NCBI RefSeq assembly: GCF_000313135.1
Contig: NW_004457319.1
Coordinates: 85,382 to 149,381, forward strand
DNA: 64,000 bases
Reading direction: 5' to 3'
Source of the DNA: Acanthamoeba castellanii str. Neff
Lineage: Eukaryota > Discosea > Longamoebia > Acanthamoebidae
Under the pieces are notes generated by a model. It saw only the letters and a program-made list of their open reading frames with translations, searched no databases and had not been told where the DNA came from. The position numbers and the translations under genes were made by a program. Below are positions 1-17,316 of the stretch, piece by piece. Position 1 is the first letter of the stretch. Each line of letters begins with the position of its first letter.

Positions 1-904
1 GGACTGTCTGGACATGATGCTCGATGTCCGACATGTCAACAGTCTGGCCGAAGCGCTCGACCAGCTTGTGGCCCCCGAGAAACTCTGCGACGACAATCGT
101 TGGCAATGTGCTGGCTGCGAATCACTGGTTTGTTCGTTCTTTTGCCAAAAGCCAGCGCGCGATTGATGGCGCTCTAACCGACTGTTGTTGATTCAACCCA
201 GGTCGATGCCCGCAAAGGGCTCAAGATCACGGAGCTGCCCTATATTCTGTGGCTACACCTCGACCGCTTCCAGTACGATTGGCAGGCCGGCGCCACGGTC
301 AAGCTCAACCACGTCGTTGAGTTCCCGCACATCATCGATCTTGGCGGCTATGTGGACGACGGGTCGACATCGGGCTCGGGGGTGAGCCAACCGGCATGCC
401 ACACCTACGAGCTCTACTCGGTGCTGGTCCACCTCGGCTCGGCCGCGAGTGGCCACCACTTCAATTACACCAAATCCTTTGAGAAGGAAAAATGGTACGA
501 TCGTAACTCGTTCGTGCGTGTGCGTGTGCGTGTGCGTGTGCGTGTGCGTGTGCGTGCGTGTTTTGTCATCTTGCTCATCCTTGACGGACGGCTTGATTCA
601 CCAGGTATGCGTTCAGCGACATGACCGTTACTGAGGTCGTTGAGGACCAGGGCTCTTCGATGCACCTTGCCAACAGCTCCGCGATGCGTAAGTATGGGGA
701 CAGCTCAGCGTTCATGCTGTGCTACAGGTACACGGACAGGCCCTTGCACACACACACCCGATCAGACCACTGCAAAACGCTAACAAAGGTCATGTGCGCC
801 GCAGGCGAGTGGACAAGGACCGCAATATCAGTACCGTACGGCCGGAGGAGGTGCCCGAACAGCTCAAAAACATCCAACCAGAAGGGCCCGGGCGTGTGTC
901 CTGA
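1..904 (+). CDS. Ubiquitin carboxyl-terminal hydrolase, USP47-like, 3' part (partial at 5' end)
   Basis: This is the C-terminal half of a USP cysteine-protease domain that removes ubiquitin from substrates. The gene is cut by the window start, so the catalytic Cys box is not visible. Exons are 1-127, 202-494, 605-727 and 805-904; introns 128-201, 495-604 and 728-804 have GT-AG ends. Visible features are the zinc-ribbon CAGC pair, the block DARKGLKITELPYILWLHLD, and the catalytic His region SVLVHLGSAASGHHFNYTKS, where the second His box is SGHHF instead of the usual GGHYY. The block YRRVDKDRNISTVRPEEVPE follows the catalytic domain, as in USP47. The stop comes only about 30 residues after the domain, so the long C-terminal region of animal USP47 is missing. 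Its stop lies 36 bp from that of the convergent ABC transporter gene. Family assignment is strong; the USP47 subfamily is inferred from motif order. Confidence 0.85.
513..560. repeat. (GTGCGT)n microsatellite inside USP intron
   Basis: A run of alternating GTGCGT and GTGTGC units lies wholly within the second visible intron of the USP gene. Confidence 0.9.
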
Positions 905-940
905 TGTGGATATGTATGTACATTCACAAACAAAGCTGTC

Positions 941-7153
<6,213 letters not shown>

Positions 7154-7300
7154 GCAGTCTGTACTAAGCTGGTGTGCTGCGGTGCTTTAAGAGCCACCGC
7201 CATGGCGGGGTGGAGTTAGAAAAAACCAGGAAATGCTTCAGTGGCCAACAAAGGAAGAGGCGCCGACAGTTCTGCCGACCCAGCCATTCGCCAGCAACAA

Positions 7301-7357
7301 AGAACCCGACATGTAGATTATATAGATATTCCCCGACATGTAGAATCTTCGGGTTCT
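7301..7357. promoter_or_regulatory. Inverted repeat with nested direct repeats upstream of the ABC transporter
   Basis: The 360 bp between the ABCC start (7153) and the F-box gene stop (7514) holds no gene. Within it AGAACCCGA (7301-7309) is mirrored by TCGGGTTCT (7349-7357). Inside this pair the motif CCGACATGTAGA occurs twice as a direct repeat, flanking an AT-rich core. It lies about 150 bp upstream of the ABCC start and could be a binding site or an RNA hairpin. Function is inferred from position only. Confidence 0.45.
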
Positions 7358-7513
7358 CGTGATCTGCCGAGGGGAGGCTGTGAGGTTGATCCCCTTGCTC
7401 CGAGCTCGCCCTTAACCGATGACGTTGTATGGACCATCACCACTAAATGTCCCCAATGTGCGCCAAAGGAGGGCTATTTGCGTTCCTAGCAAAGGGTGCT
7501 ACTCGTTCTTCCT

Positions 7514-9580
7514 CTACGTTGCTGCGTGTTGGAGCGCGAGGAGTGAGGCGACGTTGAGTACCACGCCGGGCCGCTTACGGCGGACGAAGGAATCGAGACA
7601 GTCCCGCGTGAAGCTGTTGTCGTGCCCGCCGACCTGCAGCTTCTCCAACGCGTAGCAGTCGTGGGCGAGGATGTCCTCCAGCACGCGGTCAGTGAGCAGC
7701 GGGAGGCCCTTGAGATTGATCACCTTGAGCCGAGAGCAGGCCCGCAGCACCGCCAGCACTGATTCTTCGTCGATGAGCGCGCAGTCGGACAGGTTGAGCG
7801 AGTGCAGGTCGGCGGCGATGTCCTGTACGATGAGCGCGAGGGAGCGGCCCGTGAGCCGGGGCAGGTGGCCGACGTTGAGGATCCGAACCGGGGTGTAGCT
7901 GCTGCCCCCGGCTTTCTCCTTTCGCGACCGCGCCAGAGCGCACAGCTCGGCGATGCCGACGTCGGTGATCTCGTGGCAGAACTCAAAGTTGAATGTGCAG
8001 AGGCGGTGGTTGGCGCCTTGCGCCAGGTGCCGGAGGCCCTCGTCGGTGATGCCGGTGCACTCCTTCATCTCCAGCTCCACGACGTACTCGAGGTGCTGAG
8101 CGACCGCCGCCAGAGTAGCGTCGGTCAGCTGTCTCAGCCCGATCAGATTCAATCTCTGCAGTCGGTGGCAGCGCGACACTGCAATGTCGAAGAAGGAAGA
8201 GGTCAGTCGCACACGAAACGATTAAGCATACATGAAGGAGAAGCGCACCAAGGTGAATCACGCCGGCATCAGTGATTTGCTCCGACGGACAGCCCTGAAA
8301 TTCGACCACCTCCAGACTTGGGCCTGCCGCGGCGAACGAGTGAGGTGCACTGTCCACGACACGCATCGCTCTCTCGATGAGTGGCTCTGAGTCGTACCCA
8401 GCGAATCGCCGATCACGCGCAGTACGCTATCGTCGACCGGACGGCAGAACTTGAGTATCAGCCTGCGGAGACCCGAGGCACGCCGCACCAGCTTCTTGAT
8501 GGCCTTCCTTGTGATCTCGGCGGAACACGACTGCATGTCCAGGTCCCGCAACTCGGTGTTGTTGGCCGCGAGGTGGGCGAGTCCAGCGTCGGTCAGCTTG
8601 TCCAGGCCCTGGATGTTGAGCACCTGCACTTGGTCGGTTGGTGATAACGTTGCCAGTCAGTGCACACGATCCGTTTTTTTGGCAAGCAGTACTGCAGTCA
8701 CGCACCCGTAGGCGTGTAAGATAGCGGCCAATCGCTTGAAGTGATGTGTCGGACAGCAGGAAGCATCCGCGAATGTGCAGCGACTCAATATTGGGGCACG
8801 CCAAACACATCTGAAGCGCATCGCGCCCTACATTAGCAGGAACTTGATTCAAATCAAAAGAGAACATGTGTGGCTCGTGGCCAGTACCTCAACGAAGCTG
8901 GAGTCTCGTAGCTTGCGACAGCTTTCCAGGCTCAGGTGAGTGAGCCTCGAGCCCAGGTGAGCGCCGATCAACCCCAGCGTGACTCCGTTTACTCTGACAA
9001 TGCAACTCTGTGTTGGCGGTGTGTGAGAAGCGCCACCAAATACGTCGTGCAGCATAGTCACAGGGGTCCCGCGGTGAGCGAGTACCAGGTTGAGGCGGCG
9101 CAGGGTGGGCCAATAGGTGAGCACGCGTTCGATTTGAGTGTTGCCGATGCGCGCCTTACGCAGGTTGAGCTCTTCCACTTTCTTGCAACGATGAAGGAGC
9201 CCCTCCTTTGGACGAACGACGATGAAGGTTTGTTTCATTCGACAGCACACGCGGGAGCACTGCCCATACCGCACGTACCTCGCCAAAGAGGAAGCACGAC
9301 GGGGATCCAGTGATGGCTTCCGCATAACGGGCCAGGTTCAGAGTGCGGCACTCCCGCCAGGCCAGCTGCGCCCATTCAGAGCACACCTGGCCACACGAGC
9401 CCCGCTCAGCTTTGGTTGCTTTGATTTCTATTGATTGACGCATCGGGGGGAAGGTACCGCTGCAACTGCAACACGATCGCGCACGTCCTCCAGGAGAGAA
9501 AAGCAGTGCCCCCACACCTCTGGCGGAAAGCCGCACTGCGGCTCGTGCGCTGCAGCTCCCTCGCCATCTTTCTGCTCCAT
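7514..9580 (-). CDS. F-box and leucine-rich-repeat protein (FBXL type)
   Basis: This is a likely substrate receptor of an SCF ubiquitin ligase. Exon 1 (9458-9580) starts at an ATG whose product runs into a clear F-box core, FPPEVWGHCFSLLEDVRDRV. Splicing over the 9387-9457 intron continues the box with VCSEWAQLAWRE. The rest is a run of cysteine-containing LRRs with the LTDAGL/ITDEGL-type signature: NIQGLDKLTDAGLAHLA, LNLIGLRQLTDATLAAVA, EMKECTGITDEGLRHLA and others, down to the stop at 7514. I estimate more than ten repeats. The F-box is found only if the start at 9580 is used; a start inside the intron at 9443 would lose it. It is head-to-head with the ARM-SAM-RING gene, 91 bp between start codons. 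The target is unknown. Confidence 0.85.
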
Positions 9581-9671
9581 TTTCAATTGACTTTGTGTTA
9601 AAATACAAAATATAAACCAAGAGATATATTATTTTTTGAACAAAGAATAAAAAATTTACCAAGCCAACAAG
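9581..9671. promoter_or_regulatory. Compact bidirectional promoter region
   Basis: Only 91 bp of AT-rich DNA separate the divergent start codons of the F-box/LRR gene (minus) and the ARM-SAM-RING gene (plus). Both promoters and 5' UTRs must share or overlap this stretch. No clear TATA box could be assigned to either direction. Confidence 0.6.
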
Positions 9672-12490
9672 ATGGAGGTGGCGGATGTGGTGCGGAGGTG
9701 CCTGGCTTTGTTCAACGGCATTTCTGAGGGTGAGATGGTGCTGGACAGAGGGCGGGTCGAGGTGGCATACCAATCAATGCGTGTGCTGCACTACTTGGCG
9801 CAGCAGGACAATGAGAGCCAGGCCGTCCGTTCTATGATGGGCCAGGCCGGCGCCTTCACCACCCTGGCCCGCCTCCTAGCAGCCGTCGCTGCGGCCAAAG
9901 CTGCCAAGGCTGCAGCTCGGCCCATCGAAGAAGATGAGGCCCGAATCGCGAGCGATCTTGAAATCGTGAGCGATGCTGTGGAGGCACTTGATGAAGAGGA
10001 AGCGGCAGTACCGAACGAGCGAAGGGCCGAACCAGAGATGGTGCGCTACCCCGCGCCAGACAGAAACGAGGCCGAGGATGAAGAAGACGAAGAAGAGAGC
10101 ATGGATGAAGGCGAAGCAGAAACGGAAGAAGAAGGAGGCGGGCTGCGGCTGGCGTTGAGCAAGCTGCAGGCCGAGGCAGCCGGCACACTGTGGAGTGTGT
10201 GCATTGCACATCCCACCAACAAGCAGAAGGTTCCCACTCGCACTTTCCCTCCTACCTGTGACGGTGGGCACTAATGGCCGGCGTGTGATTTGTGATGGTG
10301 TGCGACGGGCGGTGAAGGCGGCTGACGTCGTCCCCGCTTTGGTGGGACTCATCAAGCACGAGACCTACGAACCCACGCTTCGCTACGCTGGTACCCGTGG
10401 CCAACAGTGCACTATGCTCTCCGCACACAGCTCGTACACATGTACAGCTTCTGGAGCTAACGCACACACGCAACTTACTGCATACAACACACGGCACGCG
10501 CACATGCACAGCGTCAGCGCTGTGGAGCGTGTGCTACGGTGTGGAGAGCAACCAGCGCCAAGTGTTGGCCCAGGGAGCGGCTCCGCATCTCGTGGCCCTT
10601 CTCCACGCCGAATCCGCCGCGGTCAGGTAGCGCTCAGATTCCTCTTCATTAGACCATGACGCCAATGGCGCTCTCTCTCTCTCTCTCTCAACTTTGTCCT
10701 CCTTCTATTTCAGACGATCAGCGACCGGCGCGCTGTGGCATCTCTCGAGCCTGCCCGAAGCCCGCAAGCCCATCAGTACGTAACGACTCTCTCTCAATTT
10801 ACCACCGCGCTTGCTGGGAGCCCATCTGTACAGATGGAGCGTAGTAGCGCCCAAGGTACCATTCCGGGCGGCGATCTCACTATTTCCGCGCTCTCTTGAT
10901 CTCTTGGTGCGTGACTAGTCGAGGCCGGTGGCCTGGAGCCACTGGTCGCCATCCTGGCGGGGACAGGCATCTCGGGGATGGGGATGGGGATGGGGTTGGA
11001 TTCGGAGAGTTGCCAGGAGCAGAAACTCAACGCGTGCTTGGCCCTCGGCAACCTCTCCATGGCGTCAACGGTGACCATCGACGACGACATCTACAAGTAC
11101 GAGAAAAGATCTCCTCCTGTTCGACTCGTTGCTCCCTCGCGACCAACTCTCATCTAGATCGCTTGGCTCATCTCACCAACAATGGCGTTCGCGCACCTTG
11201 GTGACGTCAATCTACTCGACACACTAAATAGAGACGCGATAGCGCGATCGGGCGGGCTTGAGCAGATACGTCGGTTCGTCGAGCAACACGACTGCAGACG
11301 GTATCTGAGCTTTGCCATCTCTTTATTTGGTTTTGTGTGCGTTGCGGTCCAGCCTCTAATTTGGGTTTTTCATTTTCATTATTCATTTTTCCTTCTGGCT
11401 TTCGTTTATTCATTTTTATTATTTATTCTTTATTTATTTTTGGGGCTTTCCAGGTTCACGATGCACAATCTGGTGTGGACCACGCTCAAGCCGCTGGTCG
11501 ATCTGCTCGAGGCCGAGCACGAGGCGGTCAACGAGCTCGGTTGCTTCCTAATCGCCTGCCTCTCCCGGACCAACCAGCAGACCTCCAAACTCTTCCACGA
11601 AGGTACCCCGACCCCAATCACAACTGCCATTTGTGTTGGGTTGCGAAAGTTGTTTTCTTAACTTTGTTGGCATTGCGATTGGCGCCAGGCGCGGTGTCGA
11701 CATTGGAGCGGCTGGCGCAGCGCCGCGACCAGCCCACCGTGCGGCAGCTTGCACGCATCGCCCTCACCAACCTCGGCGTTAACGTTCTCGAGCCCCTCTC
11801 CTCGCCTTCCCCTTCTCCAGGTCTTGATGTGTGCGGTGGTGCGTGTACGTGTGCGTGTGTGTGCGTGTGTGCGGTGATGCGTGTGCGTGTGAGCTGACGA
11901 AAGGTGCGGGTCTGGTACAGATTCAACCAACGGCGTCGTGGGTGAGGCAGCCGGCCTCGACCGTCTTCTGGTGGCGCTCAAGCTGGAGCGGTTCCGGGAC
12001 GTGTTCGCGAAACACGAGATAACGCGCGACAACATCGAGTTCGTGGAGGAGGGCGACCTCGCCGAGGTGCTGCCCCTCGGGCCGCGGCGACAGCTGTGGG
12101 CCTACATCACGGCCCTGCGGCGAGCCAAGGACGCATCTCGCCCGCCACCGCCGTCGTGCCTGTCTCAGTCCTTCCGCACCACCATCACGAACGCGTCATC
12201 TTCTCCGGAGGAAAACAACCCGTACGCGTGCCTGATCTGCTGCGACGCCGAGCGCAGCGTGTGCTTCGTGCCGTGCGGCCACGTCGTCTCGTGTAAAGTA
12301 CGGACCGCACGCACACACGACAGCCAAAAAATGGCGTGGGGGACTGACTGGACTTCTTCTTATGTGACCGGTGCGCGCTTTTGCCACACACCACACGCAG
12401 GTGTGCGCTCGCATTCTGGTGGCGCGAGGTGACGTGTGCATCATCTGTCGGGCACCCATCGCACAGACCGTCGTGCCCTTTTATGTATAG
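9672..12490 (+). CDS. Armadillo-repeat, SAM and RING-finger protein (putative E3 ubiquitin ligase)
   Basis: The N-terminal region has an acidic stretch (about 10060-10135), then armadillo-like helical repeats interrupted by introns: ALWSVCYGVESNQRQVLAQG, LEPLVAILAG, KLNACLALGNLSMAS, LKPLVDLLEAEHEAV and others. A SAM-like domain follows at about 11940-12120 (LDRLLVALKLERFRDVF, then EGDLAEVLPLGPRRQLW). The C-terminus is a C3HC4 RING of the NEURL/MDM2 style: CLICCDAERSVCFVPCGHVV, an intron starting at about 12293, then the second half ending CIICRAPI. The stop is at 12490. SAM plus C-terminal RING suggests a ubiquitin ligase that oligomerises. One intron (about 11310-11450) is very T-rich. Exon boundaries in the ARM part are not all resolved. 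Confidence 0.82.
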
Positions 12491-12597
12491 ACGTTGCATT
12501 GCAACGCTGAAAACAACGGAGGGCGCGCGGTGGAGTCGTCATCGCGTGTGCGTATTCGGAACGAAGATATGTGAGTGGTGTGTTGCGTGTTGTAGCA

Positions 12598-14947
12598 CTA
12601 GTGCTCGCCTCGGTATTCGGAGATGTCGTCGAGGCCGTAGGTGCCCACCTCGCCGGCCCAGTCGCCCTCGAACTGGACGACGGCGGTCTCCTTGGAGGTG
12701 CTCTTCTGGAGCAGCTTGCCCACCTTCCCTCGGTCGCGGCCCAGCACGACCACCACCCGCCTGCCCACGTCGGGGATCACCGTCTCCACTTGCCGCTGTC
12801 GGATATCTGCACAATCGCGTGGATGGAAATAAAAGAATCAGTCATCTGCTTTGCCTGTGTCGTTGTGTGCTGTGTGTGTGTGTGTGTGCGTGTGTGTGCG
12901 CGCGCGCGCGCTATGTGTGTGGTGTGTGTGAAAGAGAGAGTCGCGTACTTTCAAGAATCCGCCCAGAGTCGAGCATGATGGTGCAGATGTCGCCGGCGAC
13001 GACGTCCACGACCTTGACCTTCTTGCGGTAGTACTTTTCCCCGAGGCTCTTGCTCACGATTCGGACCGTGATGCCCGGTCGCAGCCACACCGGCTCCTTC
13101 CTCTTCTCCTCCCGCTTCATCTTCTCTTTCTTTTCCTTCTCCTCCTCCCTTCGCTTTGTGCTGCCACCGCCGCCGCCGCTGCTGCTCTTTGCGTCGTCCC
13201 TGGCCGACGACTTGCCGGCGCTGCCGCCCGACTTGCCGTCGATCGTGTTGGTCGTCTCCTGCTCCCACTCGACGCCTTTCTCACCTCCCGCCGCCTTGTG
13301 GTGGTCATCGTCATCTTCACCATCGTCATCGTCGTCATCATCTTCAGCGCCTTCTTCCTCCACGTCGCCGTCGTCGCCTCCGTCGCGGATGCCGAGAGCC
13401 GGGTGACCCTGTTTGAGCTGCGTCGAGTTGAGCGGCGCGAGGTCTATTCGGTTGACGGTCACCTCCTCCTCGCTCTCGAATCGAATCCGGACTTTGTCGC
13501 CGGCCAGGAGCTGCACGATGCGCGCGTACATGCCCTCGTGCTCGCCCGAGACGACGCCCACGAGGTTGCCCGGGTGGATCCCCTCCGGCCGGAAGGCCAC
13601 CAGCTTCTGGTCCAGGTCGCGCACGTGTCGCTGCCTCCCGTCCTTGTCCCGCGGCAGCACCATCATTTGCTGCAGCGAGAAGAAGAAGAAATGAAAAAGA
13701 AATTATTCACATTAGCGAGCTTGTACGCGAGCGCGTCAAATCGTGCACGACACACGACACGCACGACACGACACACACGACACATAGGAGCGGTTTTGCC
13801 TACCTTGGGTTCCCGGCTCTCGCCCGGCTTGATGAACTTCTTTTTCGTGGGCTCGGGCGCCTTGGGCGCGGCCCCCAGACCCAGGCGATGATGGCGCGCA
13901 ATGAACTCGACCGGCTTGACCACACTGCAATCACGCACACAGAGGGCCAGCAGCTTGTCAGTGGTGTGCATTGTCAGGGGGAGAGATAAGACGAAGACGA
14001 GACGAAGACGATGGATGCGTACGCCTTGTTGGTGTTGCCGATGGGATCGCCGGGCTTCCAGAGCATGCCGCGGAGCATGGCCTCGCCAAACTTCTCCACC
14101 GGGACCCGATCATAGGCCGACGCCGTCGTCTCCTCCGGCCGCGACTCCACATCGAATCGGAACCTGGTGTTGCGTGTCGTGTCGTGTCGCAAAGCGAAGG
14201 TGGAACGTTAGCCCTTGAACAAGGCCGCAGAAGAAGAAGTTGCAAGGCAGCAGGAGGAGCAAGAGGGAAGGAATGGCGTACTTCTCGTCTTCGTCTTCGA
14301 TGGTGTCGAGGCCGGGGAGGCGGTACTTGAGGAGCAGCGGCATGTCCTCCTCCTCGGGCTCGACCTGGATGCCCTCCTTACCCTCCTTGATCAGCGCTTC
14401 GGCCGCTTCCCTGTCCTCCGCCGACAGGCCCGCAAGCTTCGGGTCCACGACGGCCGGTGCCGATGTCGGCTTCTCTTCTCCTACAAAATTTATGAATTTA
14501 ATTACATTAAATACAAGAGAACGATTGTAGTAAGAAATAAAATCGTGATATCATAAAGAAAAATAAATAAATAACGAATCGCATGAAATTGTAGATCTTG
14601 GGGTGAATCGTACCTTCGATTTTGGCCTTTTTGGAACGTAGAGGCTGGGGCAAGGGGATGACGAGCGGGCCGTCGTCTTTCTCGAAGAGGGTCTTCATCT
14701 TGCTGCCTTGAATGGCGGTCACAAGCTCCCTCCCCTCTTCCCCTTCTTCCTTCTTCGTGCCCTGGATGCTCACCTTCCTCTTGCCTGCTGCCAATCCTCC
14801 AAATGAGAACCCAATTTTGACGGGGGTGGCGGTCGATGTCTGTGCCTCCCCCTCGCCTTGCTTCTTCTCTGCTCCATTTGCTGCAGCTGGTGTGGCATCT
14901 TCTGTGTCCATTCGATCCTCGCCGTTAGGCTTCCTCTCTTCATCCAT
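12598..14947 (-). CDS. GPKOW: GPKOW/Spp2/MOS2-like spliceosomal protein (G-patch and KOW motifs)
   Basis: This is a nuclear splicing factor. In other eukaryotes it activates the DEAH helicase Prp2/DHX16. Order of features: N-terminal IGFSFGG near 14810, a Spp2-like region around DGPLVIPLPQP, a G-patch (VPVEKFGEAMLRGMLWKPGD then a FIARHHRLGLGA block), a first KOW region (GNLVGVVSGEHEGMYARIVQ), a long acidic/Ser-Gly linker (about 13140-13400), and a C-terminal KOW pair ending VVVVLGRDRGKVGKLLQ and ISEYRGEH. This order matches animal GPKOW. One intron (about 14480-14610) is strikingly AT-rich. The start at 14947 is the best ATG in frame; an upstream ATG is possible. It converges with the RING gene, 107 bp between stops. 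Confidence 0.88.
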
Positions 14948-15182
14948 CCCCTCGTTGTGTCTATCCGTCCGGTAGGATGTGGATTGTGTGGGCCGTGCGA
15001 AAATGTGGAAACCACCCACGAAGGAATAATCGAATGGATGGATGGTTCGTTGATCCGCCCAGAAAAAGACCAACAAATTCTTTTTGACAGGGAATAATCT
15101 GGGAAAATACCATTTCTCCAATTTTCTCGGCAAATATTGTCTTGCGCGCCGGCATTGCCGCCATTCTTCACGACGCCACAAC
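14948..15182. promoter_or_regulatory. Divergent intergenic region between GPKOW and the FMN-binding protein gene
   Basis: 235 bp separate the two start codons. No TATA box or other motif stands out. It must hold both promoters. Confidence 0.5.
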
Positions 15183-16324
15183 ATGGAAGGAGAGAAGTTT
15201 GACGTCACGCCCCTGACCAAGGTTCATTACTTTCGTGTGGCGCGATAGATTCGATTGAGCGAGCCTCGTTTTTAACTATCAGTGCAATTGGTCAGGTCAA
15301 GCGGCTGCCCAAGAGGGCGGTGTACGACAAGGAGCAGGTCTATGCCATCCTCGACGAGGCGTTCGTGTGCCACGTGGGGTTCAGCGTCGACGGCCGGCCC
15401 TTCGTCCTGCCCACCGGGTTCGGCCGACGAGGCGAGTGGCTCTACCTCCACGGCAAGGTGAAGCACTTCCGCTAATTCTCAACTCCGCGCGCGTGTTGAA
15501 GCTGCGCTGACATTACATTCGTGTGAACAACACAGTCGTCCAGCCACATGATCAAGCACATCGCGCAGGGCCACCCCATTTGCATCACCGTCACTCTGGT
15601 GCGCACTATTGCCTCTCATGATTGTCGGTGTACTGCTGCCGCTCACTGAGGCCTTCTGCTGCATGATTGTCGTTTATGCAGCTGGACGGCATTGTGGTCG
15701 CGCGGAGCTTGTTCCACAGCTCGATGAACTACCGGTCTGTCGTCATCTTCGGCAAGGCGGAGGAGATTACGTGCGCACTTCCAGTCCTGGGTCGTGAGCA
15801 TGCCACCAAGTGCGACTGCTGACAACTACACTCCTTTCCGCGCCGCACACAGTGACCCCGAGGAGAAGGTGGAGGCAATGAAAATCCTCAGCAACCACAT
15901 CATCCCTGGTACACTCTCCCACACCCACCAGTCAGACACAGCGCAGCCTACTGCGTCGTAGGATGACACTCACCCGAGGACTTGGTGAATGCAGATCGTT
16001 GGGAGAACGCGCGCCTGCCGACTCCGGCAGAGATCAAGGGCACCAAGGTACGAATTCGAGCCATGTTATGCGCACCTTCTGCCCCAGCTGACCGCAAGCG
16101 CCGACGAGCAGATGGTGAAGCTGCATCTGGAGGAAGTGTCGGCCAAGGTGCGGGTTGGGCCGCCGAGCGACGACGATGCCGACCTGGCAACAGACTTCTG
16201 GTCGGGCGTGATCCCCGTCACCACCCAATACGGAACCCCTGAGGCCGACCCCACGCTCAAGCCCGACATCTCGGCCCCGCCCAATGTGGCCGCCTACCGC
16301 AGGCCCACGCCCTCCGGCCAGTAG
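15183..16324 (+). CDS. FMN-binding split-barrel protein (pyridoxamine 5'-phosphate oxidase-like family)
   Basis: The spliced product begins MEGEKFDVTPLTK, then VKRLPKRAVYDKEQVYAILD, HVGFSVDGRPFVLPTGFGRR and WLYLHG. Next come SSHMIKHIAQGHPICITVTL, LDGIVVARSLFHSSMNYRSV, the DPEEK helix region, and a C-terminal LEEVSAKVRVGPPSDDDADL. This is the layout of the bacterial-type flavin-nucleotide-binding proteins of the Pyridox_ox_2/NimA-like group, which bind FMN in a split barrel. Pfam-level assignment is firm; substrate is unknown. Several short introns are visible: 15222-15294 fits GT-AG, others lie near 15460, 15600 and 15770. It is followed 94 bp later by the next plus-strand gene. Similar proteins are common in bacteria and fungi, so transfer cannot be judged here. 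Confidence 0.8.
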
Positions 16325-16418
16325 CGACCACACCAGCAATGAAAAAGAAAAATATTTCTTTTTATTTCCTTGCTGCTTTCTCTTTCTGTTTTTTAATTTT
16401 TTATAAATTCAAAGCAAG

Positions 16419-17023
16419 ATGTCGAGCATGGAGGCGCTGCGGCCCACTAAGCAGATCGTGTCGGTGTTGCGGAAGCATGGTCGCATGAACCGTCGTGCGC
16501 TGTGGGAACATCTCGTCGAAGAGCAGACAAGTTCGTACCCCACCCGGATTTTGCTCAATTCCATTGATCCAATTCTCCGCTGCCCTTAGAATCTTATCGC
16601 CACATTGGCGGCACCAGATGCCGTTCTTCATTGATACTAATCGCGGTCAATGCAGCGATCAAGTCCAAGCTTCATGCCAAGGATTTGCTGCGGTGGTTGG
16701 TGCAGAAGAACCGTGTGCAGATCCACATGGTCACCAAGGAGCAGGCCCGAGACCAGGCCAAGTCCAAGCGGTGGGAGTACGAGGTGAACGAGTTCAACGA
16801 GCAGAAGGCCGAGCGCAAGCTGAAGCCCAAGTACGCCTACCCCAACGCCAAGCAGCAGCAGCAATACCAGGAACGCAAGGAGAAGGGTACGCGTTCTTCC
16901 TCCCTCACACACGCTCCTCCTCTACAAAGTTGCACTCACGATCACGATCACGATGCTGCTTGTGTCGTGTTGGTTGAACTCACCCATCACCCTCCTTTAC
17001 CTCCCCTAGCCGAGCTTCACTAG
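16419..17023 (+). CDS. Small basic protein, winged-helix-like, function unknown
   Basis: Three exons: about 16419-16530, 16656-16886 and 17010-17023. The product starts MSSMEALRPTKQIVSVLRKH, continues through LWEHLVEEQTTIKSK and LHAKDLLRWLVQKNRVQIHM, and ends with a Lys/Gln-rich tail (KLKPKYAYPNAKQQQQ, then KEKAELH). The first half looks like a winged-helix fold and the tail is highly charged. That pattern fits a ribosomal or mitoribosomal component, but I do not recognise the family. Length is about 120 residues. Confidence 0.65.
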
Positions 17024-17176
17024 TATACTCTCAAGCGGTGCACCGCCCTGTGTACAAACGAAAGGGACGACGCTGAAGAAGAGGCTGGCTTGCATGCAAA
17101 GCCTGTTGGTCGCCAAGCGCAAGCAATAAAGGCTAATTCGTGAGGTGAATACCGCCAGTGTCCCACAATTGCGGGC

Positions 17177-17197
17177 CAGGCGCCCAACAGGCGCCTG
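17177..17197. repeat. Perfect 8-bp inverted repeat (hairpin)
   Basis: CAGGCGCC (17177-17184), loop CAACA, then GGCGCCTG (17190-17197). It lies between the small basic protein gene and the tRNA-like gene. Transcribed, it would form a strong GC stem. Role unknown. Confidence 0.7.
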
Positions 17198-17235
17198 CAA
17201 AGCAGGCGTAAGCGCGACTGTTGCGTTTGGTGTGA

Positions 17236-17316
17236 GTGGGACTGGTATAGTGGTATTACGGCGAAGAAAGTTCTCTTTTCCGTCGCAGGCCCGAGGTTCG
17301 ATTCCTCGGGTCCCTC
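17236..17316 (+). tRNA. tRNA-like gene with RNA polymerase III A and B boxes; isotype unresolved
   Basis: The internal promoter boxes are clear: TGGTATAGTGG (A box, 17243-17253) and GGTTCGATTCC (B box, 17295-17305). The T stem CGAGG/CCTCG is perfect. The acceptor stem GGGAC/GTCCC pairs, with one weak pair at the end. A D arm can be drawn. Between D arm and T arm there are about 9 nt too many for a normal anticodon arm. GCGA (17261-17264) pairs with TCGC (17283-17286) around an internal AAAG/CTTT stem. That could mean a short intron or a decayed tRNA. Candidate anticodons in the loop include TTC and CTC (Glu), but position 33 is not T in those drawings, so I do not name the amino acid. Confidence 0.5.

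Noticed and set aside
691..711. 21-bp GTAAGT...CAG stretch in the USP exon that looks like an intron
   Set aside because: It is far too short, and the sequence reads through in frame as conserved USP sequence.
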